Assembly: GCF_900111805.1 (NCBI RefSeq)
Contig: NZ_FOJN01000006.1
Location: forward strand, 124,001 to 188,000
Direction of reading: 5' to 3'
Length of the DNA stretch: 64,000 nt
From: Rhodococcoides kroppenstedtii
GTDB lineage: Bacteria; Actinomycetota; Actinomycetes; Mycobacteriales; Mycobacteriaceae
Shown here: piece after piece, positions 49,428-57,137 of the stretch
Numbering within the stretch: the first letter of the stretch is position 1
Layout: every line of letters begins with the position of its first letter
Position numbers and translations under genes: made by a program
The notes under the pieces: generated by a model
Seen by the model: only the letters and a program-made list of their open reading frames with translations
Told to the model about the DNA's origin: nothing
The model's database searches: none

Positions 49428-52067
49428 GTGGCTGTGGTGGACGATCGCGGGTCGAGCGACTACTCCGGCCCGTCCGAGCCGCCCGGTGAGGACTTCGGCC
49501 GCCAGCCACCGCAGGACATGGCGGCGGAGCAGTCCGTGCTCGGCGGCATGCTGCTGAGCAAGGACGCGATCGCCGACGTGCTCGAGATCCTGCGGCCCGG
49601 CGACTTTTACCGTCCGGCCCACCAGATGGTCTACGACGCGATCCTCGACCTCTACGGCCGCGGTGATCCGGCCGACCCGGTGACGGTCTCGGCCGAGCTC
49701 GAGCGGCGCGGGGAACTCAAGCGCATCGGTGGGCCGCCCTATCTGGTCACGCTGACGCAGACGGTGCCGACGGCGGCCAACGCCTCGTTCTACGCCGAGA
49801 TCGTCGTCGAGAAGGCGATCCTGCGGCGGCTGGTGGAGGCCGGCACGCGCATCGTGCAGTTCGGCTACGCCGGCGCCGACGGCCAGGACGTCTCCGAGGT
49901 GGTCGACCGCGCCCAGGCCGAGGTGTACGAAGTCACCGAGCGCCGCACCGCCGAGGACTTCGTTCAGCTCGAGGAGCTGCTGCAGCCCACGATGGACGAG
50001 ATCGACTCCATCGCCAGCCGCGGTGGCATGTCCAACGGTGTCCCCACCGGCTTCACCGAGCTCGACGAGGTGACCAACGGTCTGCACCCGGGGCAGATGA
50101 TCATCGTGGCGGCGAGGCCGGGTGTCGGAAAGGCCCTCGCGCTCGACACCCCCCTGCCGACCCCGACGGGGTGGACCACCATGGGCGAGGTCGAGGTGGG
50201 CGATCACTTGATCGACGCGTCGGGCCGCGCGACACGCGTCGTCGCTGCAACGGACGTCATGGTCGGTCGCCCCTGCTACGAGGTGGAGTTCTCCGACGGG
50301 ACGGTCATCGTCGCCGACGCGGAGCATCAGTGGCTCACCGACACCCGTGCGTCGCGCAAGTCGGCGCAGGCGGCGGCGACGCAGTACAACGGCTACCGCA
50401 ACCAGCGCACGTTCGCCGAGGTGCGCACCACCGAGGAAATTGCCGCGACCGTCCGGTGCGCGACCAAGGACGGGCGCACCAACCACTCGGTGACCAACAC
50501 CGCGCCGCTGCAGTTCGACGAGGCCGACCTGCTGGTCCCGCCCTACACGCTCGGTGCCTGGCTCGGCGACGGCACCAGTGCGTGCGCGCAGATCACGTCG
50601 GACGATCCGGAGATCATCGCTCGCATCGAGAGCGAGGGGTTGGTGACGGTGCAATCGGGTTCTGCCGACCGTCGCTACTCGATCCAGCTGCCGCCGCCCC
50701 CGCCGGTCCTCCCCCGCGCCTGCGCCGTGTGCGGAACCCTCTTCGTTCCCTTCCCGCTCCACGTACGCACGTGCGGGCAGTCGTGCGGGGGGAAAGCGCG
50801 CTTCACGACGGTGGCGACGCGTGAGCCGCGGTGCTCGGTGTGCGGCGAGCTGTGCACCGGGTTGCAGATGTGCCAGCGATGCCGCGATCGGGTCGGGACG
50901 GTGCAGGCGCGCCTGCGCACCGTCGGGGTCCTGAACAACAAGCACATTCCGACCGCGTATCTCCGGGCGTCCGAGTCGCAGCGTCGTGCACTGCTGGCCG
51001 GCTTGCTGGACACGGACGGAACCGTGACCGGCGGTGGGAGCGTGCAATTCAGCGTCACTCACGAGCGGCTCGCGATGGACGTCGCCGAGCTGATCGTCAG
51101 TCTCGGGTATCGCGTTCAGTTGGCGACGAAGGCGGTGAAGGGACGACGGGAGTCCTCGTCGACCGCGTTCACGCTCACCTTCTCGACGGACGAGCAGGTC
51201 TTCGGGCTGACGCGGAAGGACGTGCTGCACAAGCAGCGTCGCAAGGCGGTCGGTACCGCTCGGTCGTCGAGTCGCATGATCACGGCCGTCCGGAAGATCG
51301 AGTCGGTCCCGGTGCGCTGCGTGGAGGTCGACAACGCCGACCACCTGTACCTCGCGGGCCGGTCGATGGTGCCGACGCACAACTCCACTCTCGGCATGGA
51401 TTTCATGCGCTCGTGCTCCATCAAGCACGGCATGGCCAGCGTCATGTTCTCCCTCGAGATGAGCCGCACGGAGATCGTGATGCGCCTGCTCTCGGCCGAG
51501 GCGAAGATCAAGCTGGGAGACATGCGCTCGGGCAAGATGACCGACGACGACTGGACGCGCCTCGCCCGACGCATGAGCGAGATCAGTGAAGCGCCGCTGT
51601 TCGTGGACGATTCACCGAACCTCACGATGATGGAGATCCGAGCGAAGGCCCGACGGCTCAAGCAACGGCACGACCTCAAGCTGATCGTCATCGACTACCT
51701 CCAGCTGATGTCGTCCGGCAAGAAGGTCGAGTCGCGCCAGCAGGAGGTCTCGGACTTCTCGCGTTCGCTCAAGCTGCTGGCCAAGGAACTCATGGTCCCC
51801 GTGGTGGCGATCTGTCAGCTCAACCGTGGTCCTGAGCAGCGCACCGACAAGAAGCCGATGGTGTCCGACCTCCGTGAGTCCGGCTCCCTGGAGCAGGACG
51901 CCGACATGGTCATCCTGCTCTACCGTCCCGACGCCACCGAACGCGACGATCCGCGTGGCGGTGAAGCCGACCTGATCCTGGGCAAGCACCGTAACGGACC
52001 GACGGCCACCATCACCGTGGCCCACCAGCTGCACCTGTCGCGGTTCGTGGACATGGCGCGGGGGTGA
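49428..52067 (+). CDS. dnaB: Replicative DNA helicase DnaB, interrupted in its P-loop by an intein
   Basis: Unwinds DNA at the replication fork as a hexamer. The precursor has 879 residues; spliced DnaB has 462. The N-domain (PQDMAAEQSVLGGMLLSKDAIADVLE, FYRPAHQMVYDAI) and linker helix precede the RecA-like core. The Walker A ARPGVGK is cut after Lys235 and continues as STLGMDFMRSC after the intein. Walker B is LKLIVIDYLQLMSSG, and motif H3/H4 KPMVSDLRESGSLEQDADMVILLYRP is complete. I use the GTG at 49428 because VAVVDDRG matches the mycobacterial DnaB start MAVVDD. Splicing is essential for activity, since the intein splits the ATP site. It is the last gene of the conserved block. Confidence 0.96.
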   Translation: MAVVDDRGSSDYSGPSEPPGEDFGRQPPQDMAAEQSVLGGMLLSKDAIADVLEILRPGDFYRPAHQMVYDAILDLYGRGDPADPVTVSAELERRGELKRIGGPPYLVTLTQTVPTAANASFYAEIVVEKAILRRLVEAGTRIVQFGYAGADGQDVSEVVDRAQAEVYEVTERRTAEDFVQLEELLQPTMDEIDSIASRGGMSNGVPTGFTELDEVTNGLHPGQMIIVAARPGVGKALALDTPLPTPTGWTTMGEVEVGDHLIDASGRATRVVAATDVMVGRPCYEVEFSDGTVIVADAEHQWLTDTRASRKSAQAAATQYNGYRNQRTFAEVRTTEEIAATVRCATKDGRTNHSVTNTAPLQFDEADLLVPPYTLGAWLGDGTSACAQITSDDPEIIARIESEGLVTVQSGSADRRYSIQLPPPPPVLPRACAVCGTLFVPFPLHVRTCGQSCGGKARFTTVATREPRCSVCGELCTGLQMCQRCRDRVGTVQARLRTVGVLNNKHIPTAYLRASESQRRALLAGLLDTDGTVTGGGSVQFSVTHERLAMDVAELIVSLGYRVQLATKAVKGRRESSSTAFTLTFSTDEQVFGLTRKDVLHKQRRKAVGTARSSSRMITAVRKIESVPVRCVEVDNADHLYLAGRSMVPTHNSTLGMDFMRSCSIKHGMASVMFSLEMSRTEIVMRLLSAEAKIKLGDMRSGKMTDDDWTRLARRMSEISEAPLFVDDSPNLTMMEIRAKARRLKQRHDLKLIVIDYLQLMSSGKKVESRQQEVSDFSRSLKLLAKELMVPVVAICQLNRGPEQRTDKKPMVSDLRESGSLEQDADMVILLYRPDATERDDPRGGEADLILGKHRNGPTATITVAHQLHLSRFVDMARG
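50133..51383 (+). mobile_element. Class 3-type intein with LAGLIDADG homing endonuclease in DnaB
   Basis: A 417-residue in-frame insertion between Lys235 and Ser653 of the precursor. It starts with Ala (ALALDTPLPTPTGWTTMGEV), not Cys or Ser, so normal class 1 splicing is not possible. The class 3 Trp-Cys-Thr set is present: Trp67 (AEHQW), Cys396 (VPVRCVEVD, block F) and Thr415 (VPTHN), with C-terminal His416-Asn417 and Ser at +1. Two LAGLIDADG motifs, LGAWLGDGT (about 140) and LLAGLLDTDGT (about 287), flank a Cys-rich stretch (Cys197, 200, 214, 218, 234, 237, 241, 247, 250). This looks like one or two zinc-binding modules. The site is the one used by mycobacterial DnaB P-loop inteins. Confidence 0.9.
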
Positions 52068-52076
52068 GTTGCGACC

Positions 52077-52274
52077 GTGCCGATCCTCTACGTATTCGAC
52101 GGAACGGACGCTAGTTCGACTAGCCTCTCAGTCGACATCCGAACCGTTTCTGATTGTGCGATGATCCCGCTCCCCAATCATTCGGGTCCACCGGGAGCTG
52201 GCTCGTCGGGTCTCGATACAAATCTCCTCGGCACAGGCGGTGCCAAGCCCGCGACCCGACAGGGGGTGCCGTGA
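52077..52274 (+). CDS. Possible small protein overlapping the DUF3644 gene start
   Basis: A GTG-started frame of 65 codons (MPILYVFDGTDASSTSLSVD...) begins 10 nt after the dnaB stop and ends in a GTGA overlap with the next gene. The overlap pattern is that of coupled genes, but there is no strong ribosome site and the second half (NHSGPPGAGSSG) looks random. It may be only the leader of the DUF3644 gene. I recognise no family. Confidence 0.25.
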   Translation: MPILYVFDGTDASSTSLSVDIRTVSDCAMIPLPNHSGPPGAGSSGLDTNLLGTGGAKPATRQGVP

Positions 52275-53302
52275 GCGCGCCCTATGTGTCGATCAGGCGA
52301 CTAGTCGACAATTCTCTAGCCGCCATGCTCGCGGCCGTCGAGGTCTACAATAAACCGCAGATGACATATCGCGATGAGGTCGCTGTCATGCTTGTGGTCA
52401 ATGCCTGGGAGTTGGCGCTGAAGGCGACGTTGAGGCAGCAGAGGCAGTCAATTTTCTACCCGAAAAAGCCTGGCCAGCGCTATCTCTCGCTTTCGATCGA
52501 TGATGCCCTTGCCCGAGTAAATGCGGGGAAGTCGTGGCCGGTAGGCGTCGACGGCGCGGCAACGACCGTCAATATTAAGGCGCTGACTGAGTACCGAGAT
52601 CGGGCCATCCACCTGTACAACGCTCGGGGACTCGGCGCAGTTATCCACCCATTCCTGCAGCAGAACGTCCTGAACTACCGTGACTTTGTACTCGCCAGGT
52701 TTCGGAAGGATCTCGCCGACTCCATGACCTGGCAGCTCTTACCGCTCGGCGCGACTGCTCCGGCCGATGCCGTGCAGTTTATGAAAGCCGACAAGAGTTC
52801 GACGATGGTCGCCGAGGTCGAGGACTTCATCAACGAACTCCGGGGTCTGATGGATAGCGCGGAAGCTTCGGGTGCCGATATGAGCCGCTTGGCAGTCGTC
52901 TACGACATTCACCTACAGTCGCAGAAAAAGATGTCCAGCGCTGATCTCGTGGTGGCGGTATCTTCGACGGCCAGCGGACAGATCGCAATCCAGAAGACCG
53001 ACCCGAACCTAACTCATCCCTACAGTGCTACTGAGTTGATCGAACGCGTGAACAAGAGGCGCAAAGGGCGGGCGCTCAGTAGTTACGACCTTCAAGTAAT
53101 ATGCTGGAAAGAGTCTTTGCGTGAGAATGCGAAGTATTCCTGGAAGCATAGCAATGTGGCCAGTCATGTTTGGTCGGGGGCGGCCATTTCCTATTTGAGT
53201 TCGATTCCGGACCAACGCTTTGATGCGATTCGGGATGAATATAAGACTCATGTGAGAATCAAGCGCACTCAAGCAACGAATGCCGTCTCTGGACGAAAAT
53301 GA
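52271..53302 (+). CDS. DUF3644 / HEPN-like protein in an AT-richer patch
   Basis: 343 residues from GTG 52271. The N-terminal part SLAAMLAAVEVYNKPQMTYRDEVAVMLVVNAWELALKATLR is the DUF3644 signature. EYRDRAIHLYN at residues 107-117 carries an R-x4-H motif (Arg109, His114) like the active site of HEPN ribonucleases. The C-terminal part (NKRRKGRALSSYDLQVICWKE) is probably nucleic-acid-binding. The codons are unlike the neighbours: TTA and ATA codons occur and GC is visibly lower, so recent transfer is likely. DUF3644 genes are often found in phage-defence neighbourhoods. A toxin or abortive-infection RNase is a reasonable but unproven reading. Confidence 0.72.
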   Translation: MSAPYVSIRRLVDNSLAAMLAAVEVYNKPQMTYRDEVAVMLVVNAWELALKATLRQQRQSIFYPKKPGQRYLSLSIDDALARVNAGKSWPVGVDGAATTVNIKALTEYRDRAIHLYNARGLGAVIHPFLQQNVLNYRDFVLARFRKDLADSMTWQLLPLGATAPADAVQFMKADKSSTMVAEVEDFINELRGLMDSAEASGADMSRLAVVYDIHLQSQKKMSSADLVVAVSSTASGQIAIQKTDPNLTHPYSATELIERVNKRRKGRALSSYDLQVICWKESLRENAKYSWKHSNVASHVWSGAAISYLSSIPDQRFDAIRDEYKTHVRIKRTQATNAVSGRK

Positions 53303-53610
53303 GTAGTTGCGCAGCATTACTCGATCCATTTGATAGGCGCGAGCGCTGAGCGTGTTCGCAGTATCGAATGCGTTTGTTCGACGCCACGTGGGCCTTCGAT
53401 TCCGAGCTTTGAACGACCTTCGATGTCGCGAACATCAAAATTGATTATGCCAGCCGGACTACAAGCCTAGCTCGTGCGCCGTTTCGTACTTTGTCCTGGG
53501 TAATCTTTTCCGGGAGCCATTTCTGAAGTCCGCTGTCGTGTCGACAGCCGGATTACAAAATCCGCGCACCGGGAAAGCGGGGCCCGGAACCCACTATCCG
53601 CGCAGCACCC
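53303..53610. other. AT-richer non-coding stretch after the DUF3644 gene
   Basis: 308 bp without a plausible gene. It continues the low-GC composition of the preceding gene up to about 53560 and then returns to normal. It holds two similar words, CCGGACTACAAG (53454-53465) and CCGGATTACAAA (53548-53559). The second forms a small hairpin CGGAT-TACAAA-ATCCG (53549-53564). No integrase, tRNA or clear attachment site is seen. Confidence 0.5.
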
Positions 53611-54150
53611 TCACAACCCCGCGTCGAAGGTGACCACGACGTCGTCGACCACCTTCACGGCGCCGAACATCTGCGAGTAGGGCTCGATGCCGAAGTCGGT
53701 CTGAGTCACGGTGGTCTCGAAGGACGCCCGCCACTGCTCCTGCACCCGTGCCACCCGCAGGTCGACGGTGTGGGGACGCTCGGTGCCGTGGACGGTGAGC
53801 GTCCCGGTCAGCCGGTAGCCCTCGTCAGTGCCCGTCACGTCGGTGCTGACGTACCGGATGGTGGGGAAGTCCCTGCTGTGCAGCGTCTTCAGCGCGTTGG
53901 ATCGGGCCATGGCCTTCTCCGGCCCGAACATCGGTGTGACCCCGCCCTCGCCGTCGGTGACGGTCAGCGAGTCCACCTCCACCGTCACGTCCACGCCGAT
54001 CAGCTCGCCGGCCTTCTCGGACACGGTCGCGGTCCACTCCCGCATCAGCAGAGTCAACCGATGCCCCATCGACGACGCCTTGCCGGTGACGCCGGTCCGT
54101 ACTTCCAGGACGTTGTCATCGGAGGCTCGGAGGGTCCGCGTGTCGGTCAT
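53611..54150 (-). CDS. YceI-family protein
   Basis: 179 residues in the YceI lipocalin-like fold, which binds isoprenoid or amide lipids in a long pocket. TGVTGKASSMGHRLTLLMREWTATV opens the barrel, VDVTVEVDSLTV and SRDFPTIRYVSTDV form the middle strands, and GTLTVHGTERPHTVDLRV with FETTVTQTDFGIEPYSQMFGAVKVVDDVVVTFDA is the conserved end. There is no signal peptide, so this is a cytoplasmic member. Monocistronic as far as I can see; 29 bp from the HMGL gene on the same strand. Role unknown. Confidence 0.85.
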   Translation of the reverse strand: MTDTRTLRASDDNVLEVRTGVTGKASSMGHRLTLLMREWTATVSEKAGELIGVDVTVEVDSLTVTDGEGGVTPMFGPEKAMARSNALKTLHSRDFPTIRYVSTDVTGTDEGYRLTGTLTVHGTERPHTVDLRVARVQEQWRASFETTVTQTDFGIEPYSQMFGAVKVVDDVVVTFDAGL

Positions 54151-54179
54151 CTTCGGACTGTAGCCACGCGGAGCCAGGA

Positions 54180-55097
54180 CTACTCGAGGGCGCGCGGGAA
54201 GCCGCCCGCCCGGCCGAGCAGCGCGGGCACACCCTCGCCGAGGGCCGACCCGAGCCAGCCGGCGGCGTCCACAAGCCGGGCCATGTCGACTCCGGTCCGC
54301 ACTCTGGACCGGTCGAGCGCGTAGATGAGGTCCTCGGAGGCAATGTTGCCCGTCGCCGCGGGGGCGAAGGGGCAGCCGCCGAACCCGCCGATCGAGGCGT
54401 CCAACGCTGCGGCTCCCGTCTCGAGCGCGGTGAGGGCGTTGGCGTAGCCGGTGTTCCGGGTGTTGTGGAAGTGCCAGCGCTGCGGAATTCCGGGTGCGTT
54501 CGCCGACGCGACGTCGGCCAACGCGCGGACCTGAGCGGGGACGCCGACGCCGATGGTGTCGGCAATGGCGATCTCCGACGGCTCGGCCTCCGCGACCCGG
54601 GCGAGGATCCGGCCGATGTGCGCGGGATCGACCTCGCCGGAGAAGGGGCAGCCGAACGACGCCGCCACGGTGACGGTGGTGAACACCCCGGCGGCTCGGG
54701 CGTCGCGCACGATGTCGACGGCTGCCGCGATGCCCTCGTCGACCGAGCACCCCTGGTTGCGACGGCTGAACTCCTCGGTGGACACCACGACCACGTTGAC
54801 CTCGTCGACGGCGGCGGCGAGCGCGCGGTCGAGTCCGCGCCGGTTGAGCACCAACCCGATGTACGACGCCCCCCGGTCGCGAGGGAGTCCGGCCATCACG
54901 TCCTCGGCGCCCGCCATCTGGGGCACGCGGGCGGGATTGACGAAGCTCACGGCCTCGACGCGGCGGACGCCGGCGTCCAGCGCGCGCACGATCAGCTCGA
55001 TCTTCTGCTCGACCGAGAGCACGGTCCTCTCGTTCTGGAGCCCGTCGCGCGGGCCGACTTCCACCAGTTCCACCGCAGTCATGCGTCGATGGTCCAC
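54180..55097 (-). CDS. Hydroxymethylglutaryl-CoA lyase family protein (HMGL-like)
   Basis: A 305-residue DRE-TIM metallolyase. Signature parts: VEVGPRDGLQNERTVLS (metal and substrate Arg/Asp), EAVSFVNPARVPQMAGAEDVM, ASFGCPFSGEVDP, WHFHNTRNTGYANALTAL (HxH metal ligands) and the Cys-containing loop GGFGGCPFAPAATGN. These match HMG-CoA lyase (3-hydroxy-3-methylglutaryl-CoA to acetyl-CoA and acetoacetate). The distant ones may cleave other branched 3-hydroxyacyl-CoAs. The GTG at 55097 has GGAG upstream; the ATG at 55082 is an alternative. It is divergent from the GntR-CoA transferase-HyuAB operon, so it likely acts on the CoA thioester made there. Confidence 0.87.
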   Translation of the reverse strand: MDHRRMTAVELVEVGPRDGLQNERTVLSVEQKIELIVRALDAGVRRVEAVSFVNPARVPQMAGAEDVMAGLPRDRGASYIGLVLNRRGLDRALAAAVDEVNVVVVSTEEFSRRNQGCSVDEGIAAAVDIVRDARAAGVFTTVTVAASFGCPFSGEVDPAHIGRILARVAEAEPSEIAIADTIGVGVPAQVRALADVASANAPGIPQRWHFHNTRNTGYANALTALETGAAALDASIGGFGGCPFAPAATGNIASEDLIYALDRSRVRTGVDMARLVDAAGWLGSALGEGVPALLGRAGGFPRALE

Positions 55098-55107
55098 TGG
55101 CTCTCCG

Positions 55108-55181
55108 TTGCATGCAATAGGGGAAGCAATTTCGCTACTTGCCGGGACAGAAGCGGCATCGAGACCTACATTGTGAACAAT
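55108..55181. promoter_or_regulatory. Two palindromes in the divergent HMGL/GntR promoter region
   Basis: TTGCATGCAA (55108-55117) and ATTGTGAACAAT (55170-55181; perfect arms ATTGT/ACAAT) lie between the two start codons in a pocket that is AT-richer than the genes. The second, 27 bp before the gntR start, has the size of a FadR/FCD-type operator. The FCD regulator at 55209 is the natural candidate to bind them. Confidence 0.55.
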
Positions 55182-55208
55182 TCACCGATCCGAAGGCGGG
55201 ACCGCTCG

Positions 55209-55904
55209 ATGACCAGGGCAGTGGACAGGGTGTACGCGCACCTGCGGGACGGCATCATCGCGGGCTCGTACGAGCCCGGGTCGCGCCTCGGAGAAGTCGA
55301 GATCGCCGAGCTCACGGCCACGTCCCGCACCCCCGTCCGGGAGGCGCTGCGCCGCCTGGAGATGGAAAGCCTGGTCGAGGTGCTCCCCCACCGCGGGGCG
55401 CGGGTGCGGTCCTGGACCGCCGACGACCTCGACGAGATCTACGACCTCCGCATGAACCTCGAGGCGATGGCGGCCTCCCGCGCGGCGCGTCGCATCGACG
55501 GCAAGGACCTCGACCGGCTCGCCGAACTCTGCGACCTCATGGAGGCCGCGGCCGCGCAGGGCGCCGAGCAGCGGCTCGATCTCATGGCTCAGCTGAACGA
55601 CGAGTTCCACGCCATCGTGCGCACCGCCGCGGCGAGCAGCCGATTGCTGACGATGCTGGGCTCGGTGATTCAGCTGCCGCTGGTGATGCGGACGTTCCAT
55701 CGCTACGCGCCGGCGGACCTGGCCCGGAGTCACGCCCACCACCGCGACCTGGTGGCGGCGCTGCGCGCCCGTGACGAGACGTGGGCCGACTCGGTGATGC
55801 GTGCGCACGTCCGCGCCGCGAAACACGTGCTGCTGCAGTCCCTCGCACCCCCGAGCGACGCGAACCCCGAGAAACCCGACGACACCCAGGAGCCCCGACG
55901 ATGA
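55209..55904 (+). CDS. GntR-family regulator, FCD (FadR-like) subgroup
   Basis: 231 residues. The winged helix DRVYAHLRDGIIAGSYEPGSRLGEVEIAELTATSRTPVREALRRLEMESLVEVLPHRGARV is the GntR signature. The C-terminal FCD helical domain has YDLRMNLEAMAASRAARR and metal-binding His/Asp residues (NDEFHAIV, RSHAHHRDLVAAL). It probably senses a carboxylate linked to the pathway and represses the operon until the substrate appears. The ATG was chosen because the HTH begins 5 residues in. Its TGA overlaps the next ATG (ATGA). Confidence 0.9.
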   Translation: MTRAVDRVYAHLRDGIIAGSYEPGSRLGEVEIAELTATSRTPVREALRRLEMESLVEVLPHRGARVRSWTADDLDEIYDLRMNLEAMAASRAARRIDGKDLDRLAELCDLMEAAAAQGAEQRLDLMAQLNDEFHAIVRTAAASSRLLTMLGSVIQLPLVMRTFHRYAPADLARSHAHHRDLVAALRARDETWADSVMRAHVRAAKHVLLQSLAPPSDANPEKPDDTQEPRR

Positions 55905-57106
55905 CCGAACCCTCCCCCGGCCCCCTGTCCGACCTCCGCGTGGTGGAGATGGGTCAACTCCTCGCCGGTCCGTTCTGCGGCCAGTTGCTCGCCGACTTCG
56001 GCGCCGAAGTGATCAAGCTCGAAGCACCCGGTATCGGTGACCCCATGCGCCAGTGGGGCCGCGAGAAGCCGCACGGCCGGTCGCTCTGGTGGCCGGTGGT
56101 GGCGCGCGGCAAGAAATCGGTCACCTGCAATCTCCGCAGCGAGGAGGGCCAGGACCTGGCGCGTCGTATCATCGCCGACGCGGATATCGTCGTCGAGAAC
56201 TTTCGTCCCGGCACGCTCGAGCGGTGGGGACTCGGCTTCGAGCAACTGCGGGAGATCAACCCTCGTCTGATCATGGCGCGGGTGACGGGCTACGGCCAGA
56301 ACGGCCCCTACGCTCCGCGCGCCGGCTTCGGCTCCATCGGCGAGGCCATGGGCGGAATCCGCTACGTCACCGGCAATCCCGATCAACCGCCGTCGCGTGC
56401 AGGTATCTCGCTGGGGGACTCCCTGGCGGCGGTGTTCGCGACGATCGGCGTCCTGTCCGCGTTGCATCATCGGGAGAACAGCGGGCGTGGTCAGCTGGTG
56501 GACTCCGCGATCTACGAGGCCGTCCTGGCGATGATGGAATCGCTTCTGCCCGAATGGGATATCGGGGGGTACCAGCGTGAGCGCACGGGCTCGGTTTTGC
56601 CGAACATCGCCCCCAGCAACGTCTATCCCACCGCCGGCGGCGAAATGATTCTCGTGGCGGCGAACCAGGATTCGGTGTTCTCCAGGCTCGCGGCCGCCAT
56701 GGGACGGACCGACCTGATCGAGGACCCGCGGTACCGCGACCACGCCTCGCGCGGTGTGAACATGGAGGAACTCGACGGCCTGATCGGGGAGTGGACCGCG
56801 GCGCAGAAGACCGACGAGGTGCTCGAGATCCTCCACGAGGCCGGGGTGCCCGCCGGCCGGATCTACACCGCGCGAGACATGTTCGCCGATCCGCACTTCG
56901 CCGCGCGCGAGGCGATCGTCCGTCTCGCCCACCCCGAACTCGGCGACATTCCCATGGCCGGGGTGGTGCCGAAGCTCAGCGACACCCCCGGTTCGGTCCG
57001 GCACGCGGGACCCGAACTGGGCGAACACAATTCCGACGTCTACGGCCGCCTGCTCGGCCTGTCCGACGCCGACCGCGACGCTCTTGCCGCCCGCGGCACC
57101 ATCTGA
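55901..57106 (+). CDS. CaiB/BaiF family CoA transferase
   Basis: A class III CoA transferase of 401 residues. MTEPSPGPLSDLRVVEMGQLLAGPFCGQLLADFGAEVIKLE is the family N-terminus. NFRPGTLERWGLGFEQLREINPRLI, GYGQNGPYAPRAGFGSIGEAMGG and GVPAGRIYTARDMFADPHFAARE are typical later parts. In classic members an Asp follows GF/GY (the catalytic Asp169 of FRC/CaiB). Here the position reads GFGSIGEA, with Gly, so the acid nucleophile is missing or supplied elsewhere; this is seen in a subfamily. Probably moves CoA to a substrate-derived acid. Coupled to gntR upstream; 31 bp before hyuA. Confidence 0.88.
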   Translation: MTEPSPGPLSDLRVVEMGQLLAGPFCGQLLADFGAEVIKLEAPGIGDPMRQWGREKPHGRSLWWPVVARGKKSVTCNLRSEEGQDLARRIIADADIVVENFRPGTLERWGLGFEQLREINPRLIMARVTGYGQNGPYAPRAGFGSIGEAMGGIRYVTGNPDQPPSRAGISLGDSLAAVFATIGVLSALHHRENSGRGQLVDSAIYEAVLAMMESLLPEWDIGGYQRERTGSVLPNIAPSNVYPTAGGEMILVAANQDSVFSRLAAAMGRTDLIEDPRYRDHASRGVNMEELDGLIGEWTAAQKTDEVLEILHEAGVPAGRIYTARDMFADPHFAAREAIVRLAHPELGDIPMAGVVPKLSDTPGSVRHAGPELGEHNSDVYGRLLGLSDADRDALAARGTI

Positions 57107-57137
57107 CCACCCCGAGACCGGAAACCGGGAGAACCCC

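Noticed and set aside
49428-52067. dnaB read as frameshifted or as two genes with an endonuclease gene between
   Set aside because: The frame is continuous through both junctions and the flanks rejoin as an intact Walker A motif, so it is an intein.
53548-53564. tRNA-like anticodon arm CGGAT-TACAAA-ATCCG
   Set aside because: The loop is 6 nt, not 7, and no acceptor, D or T arm can be drawn around it.
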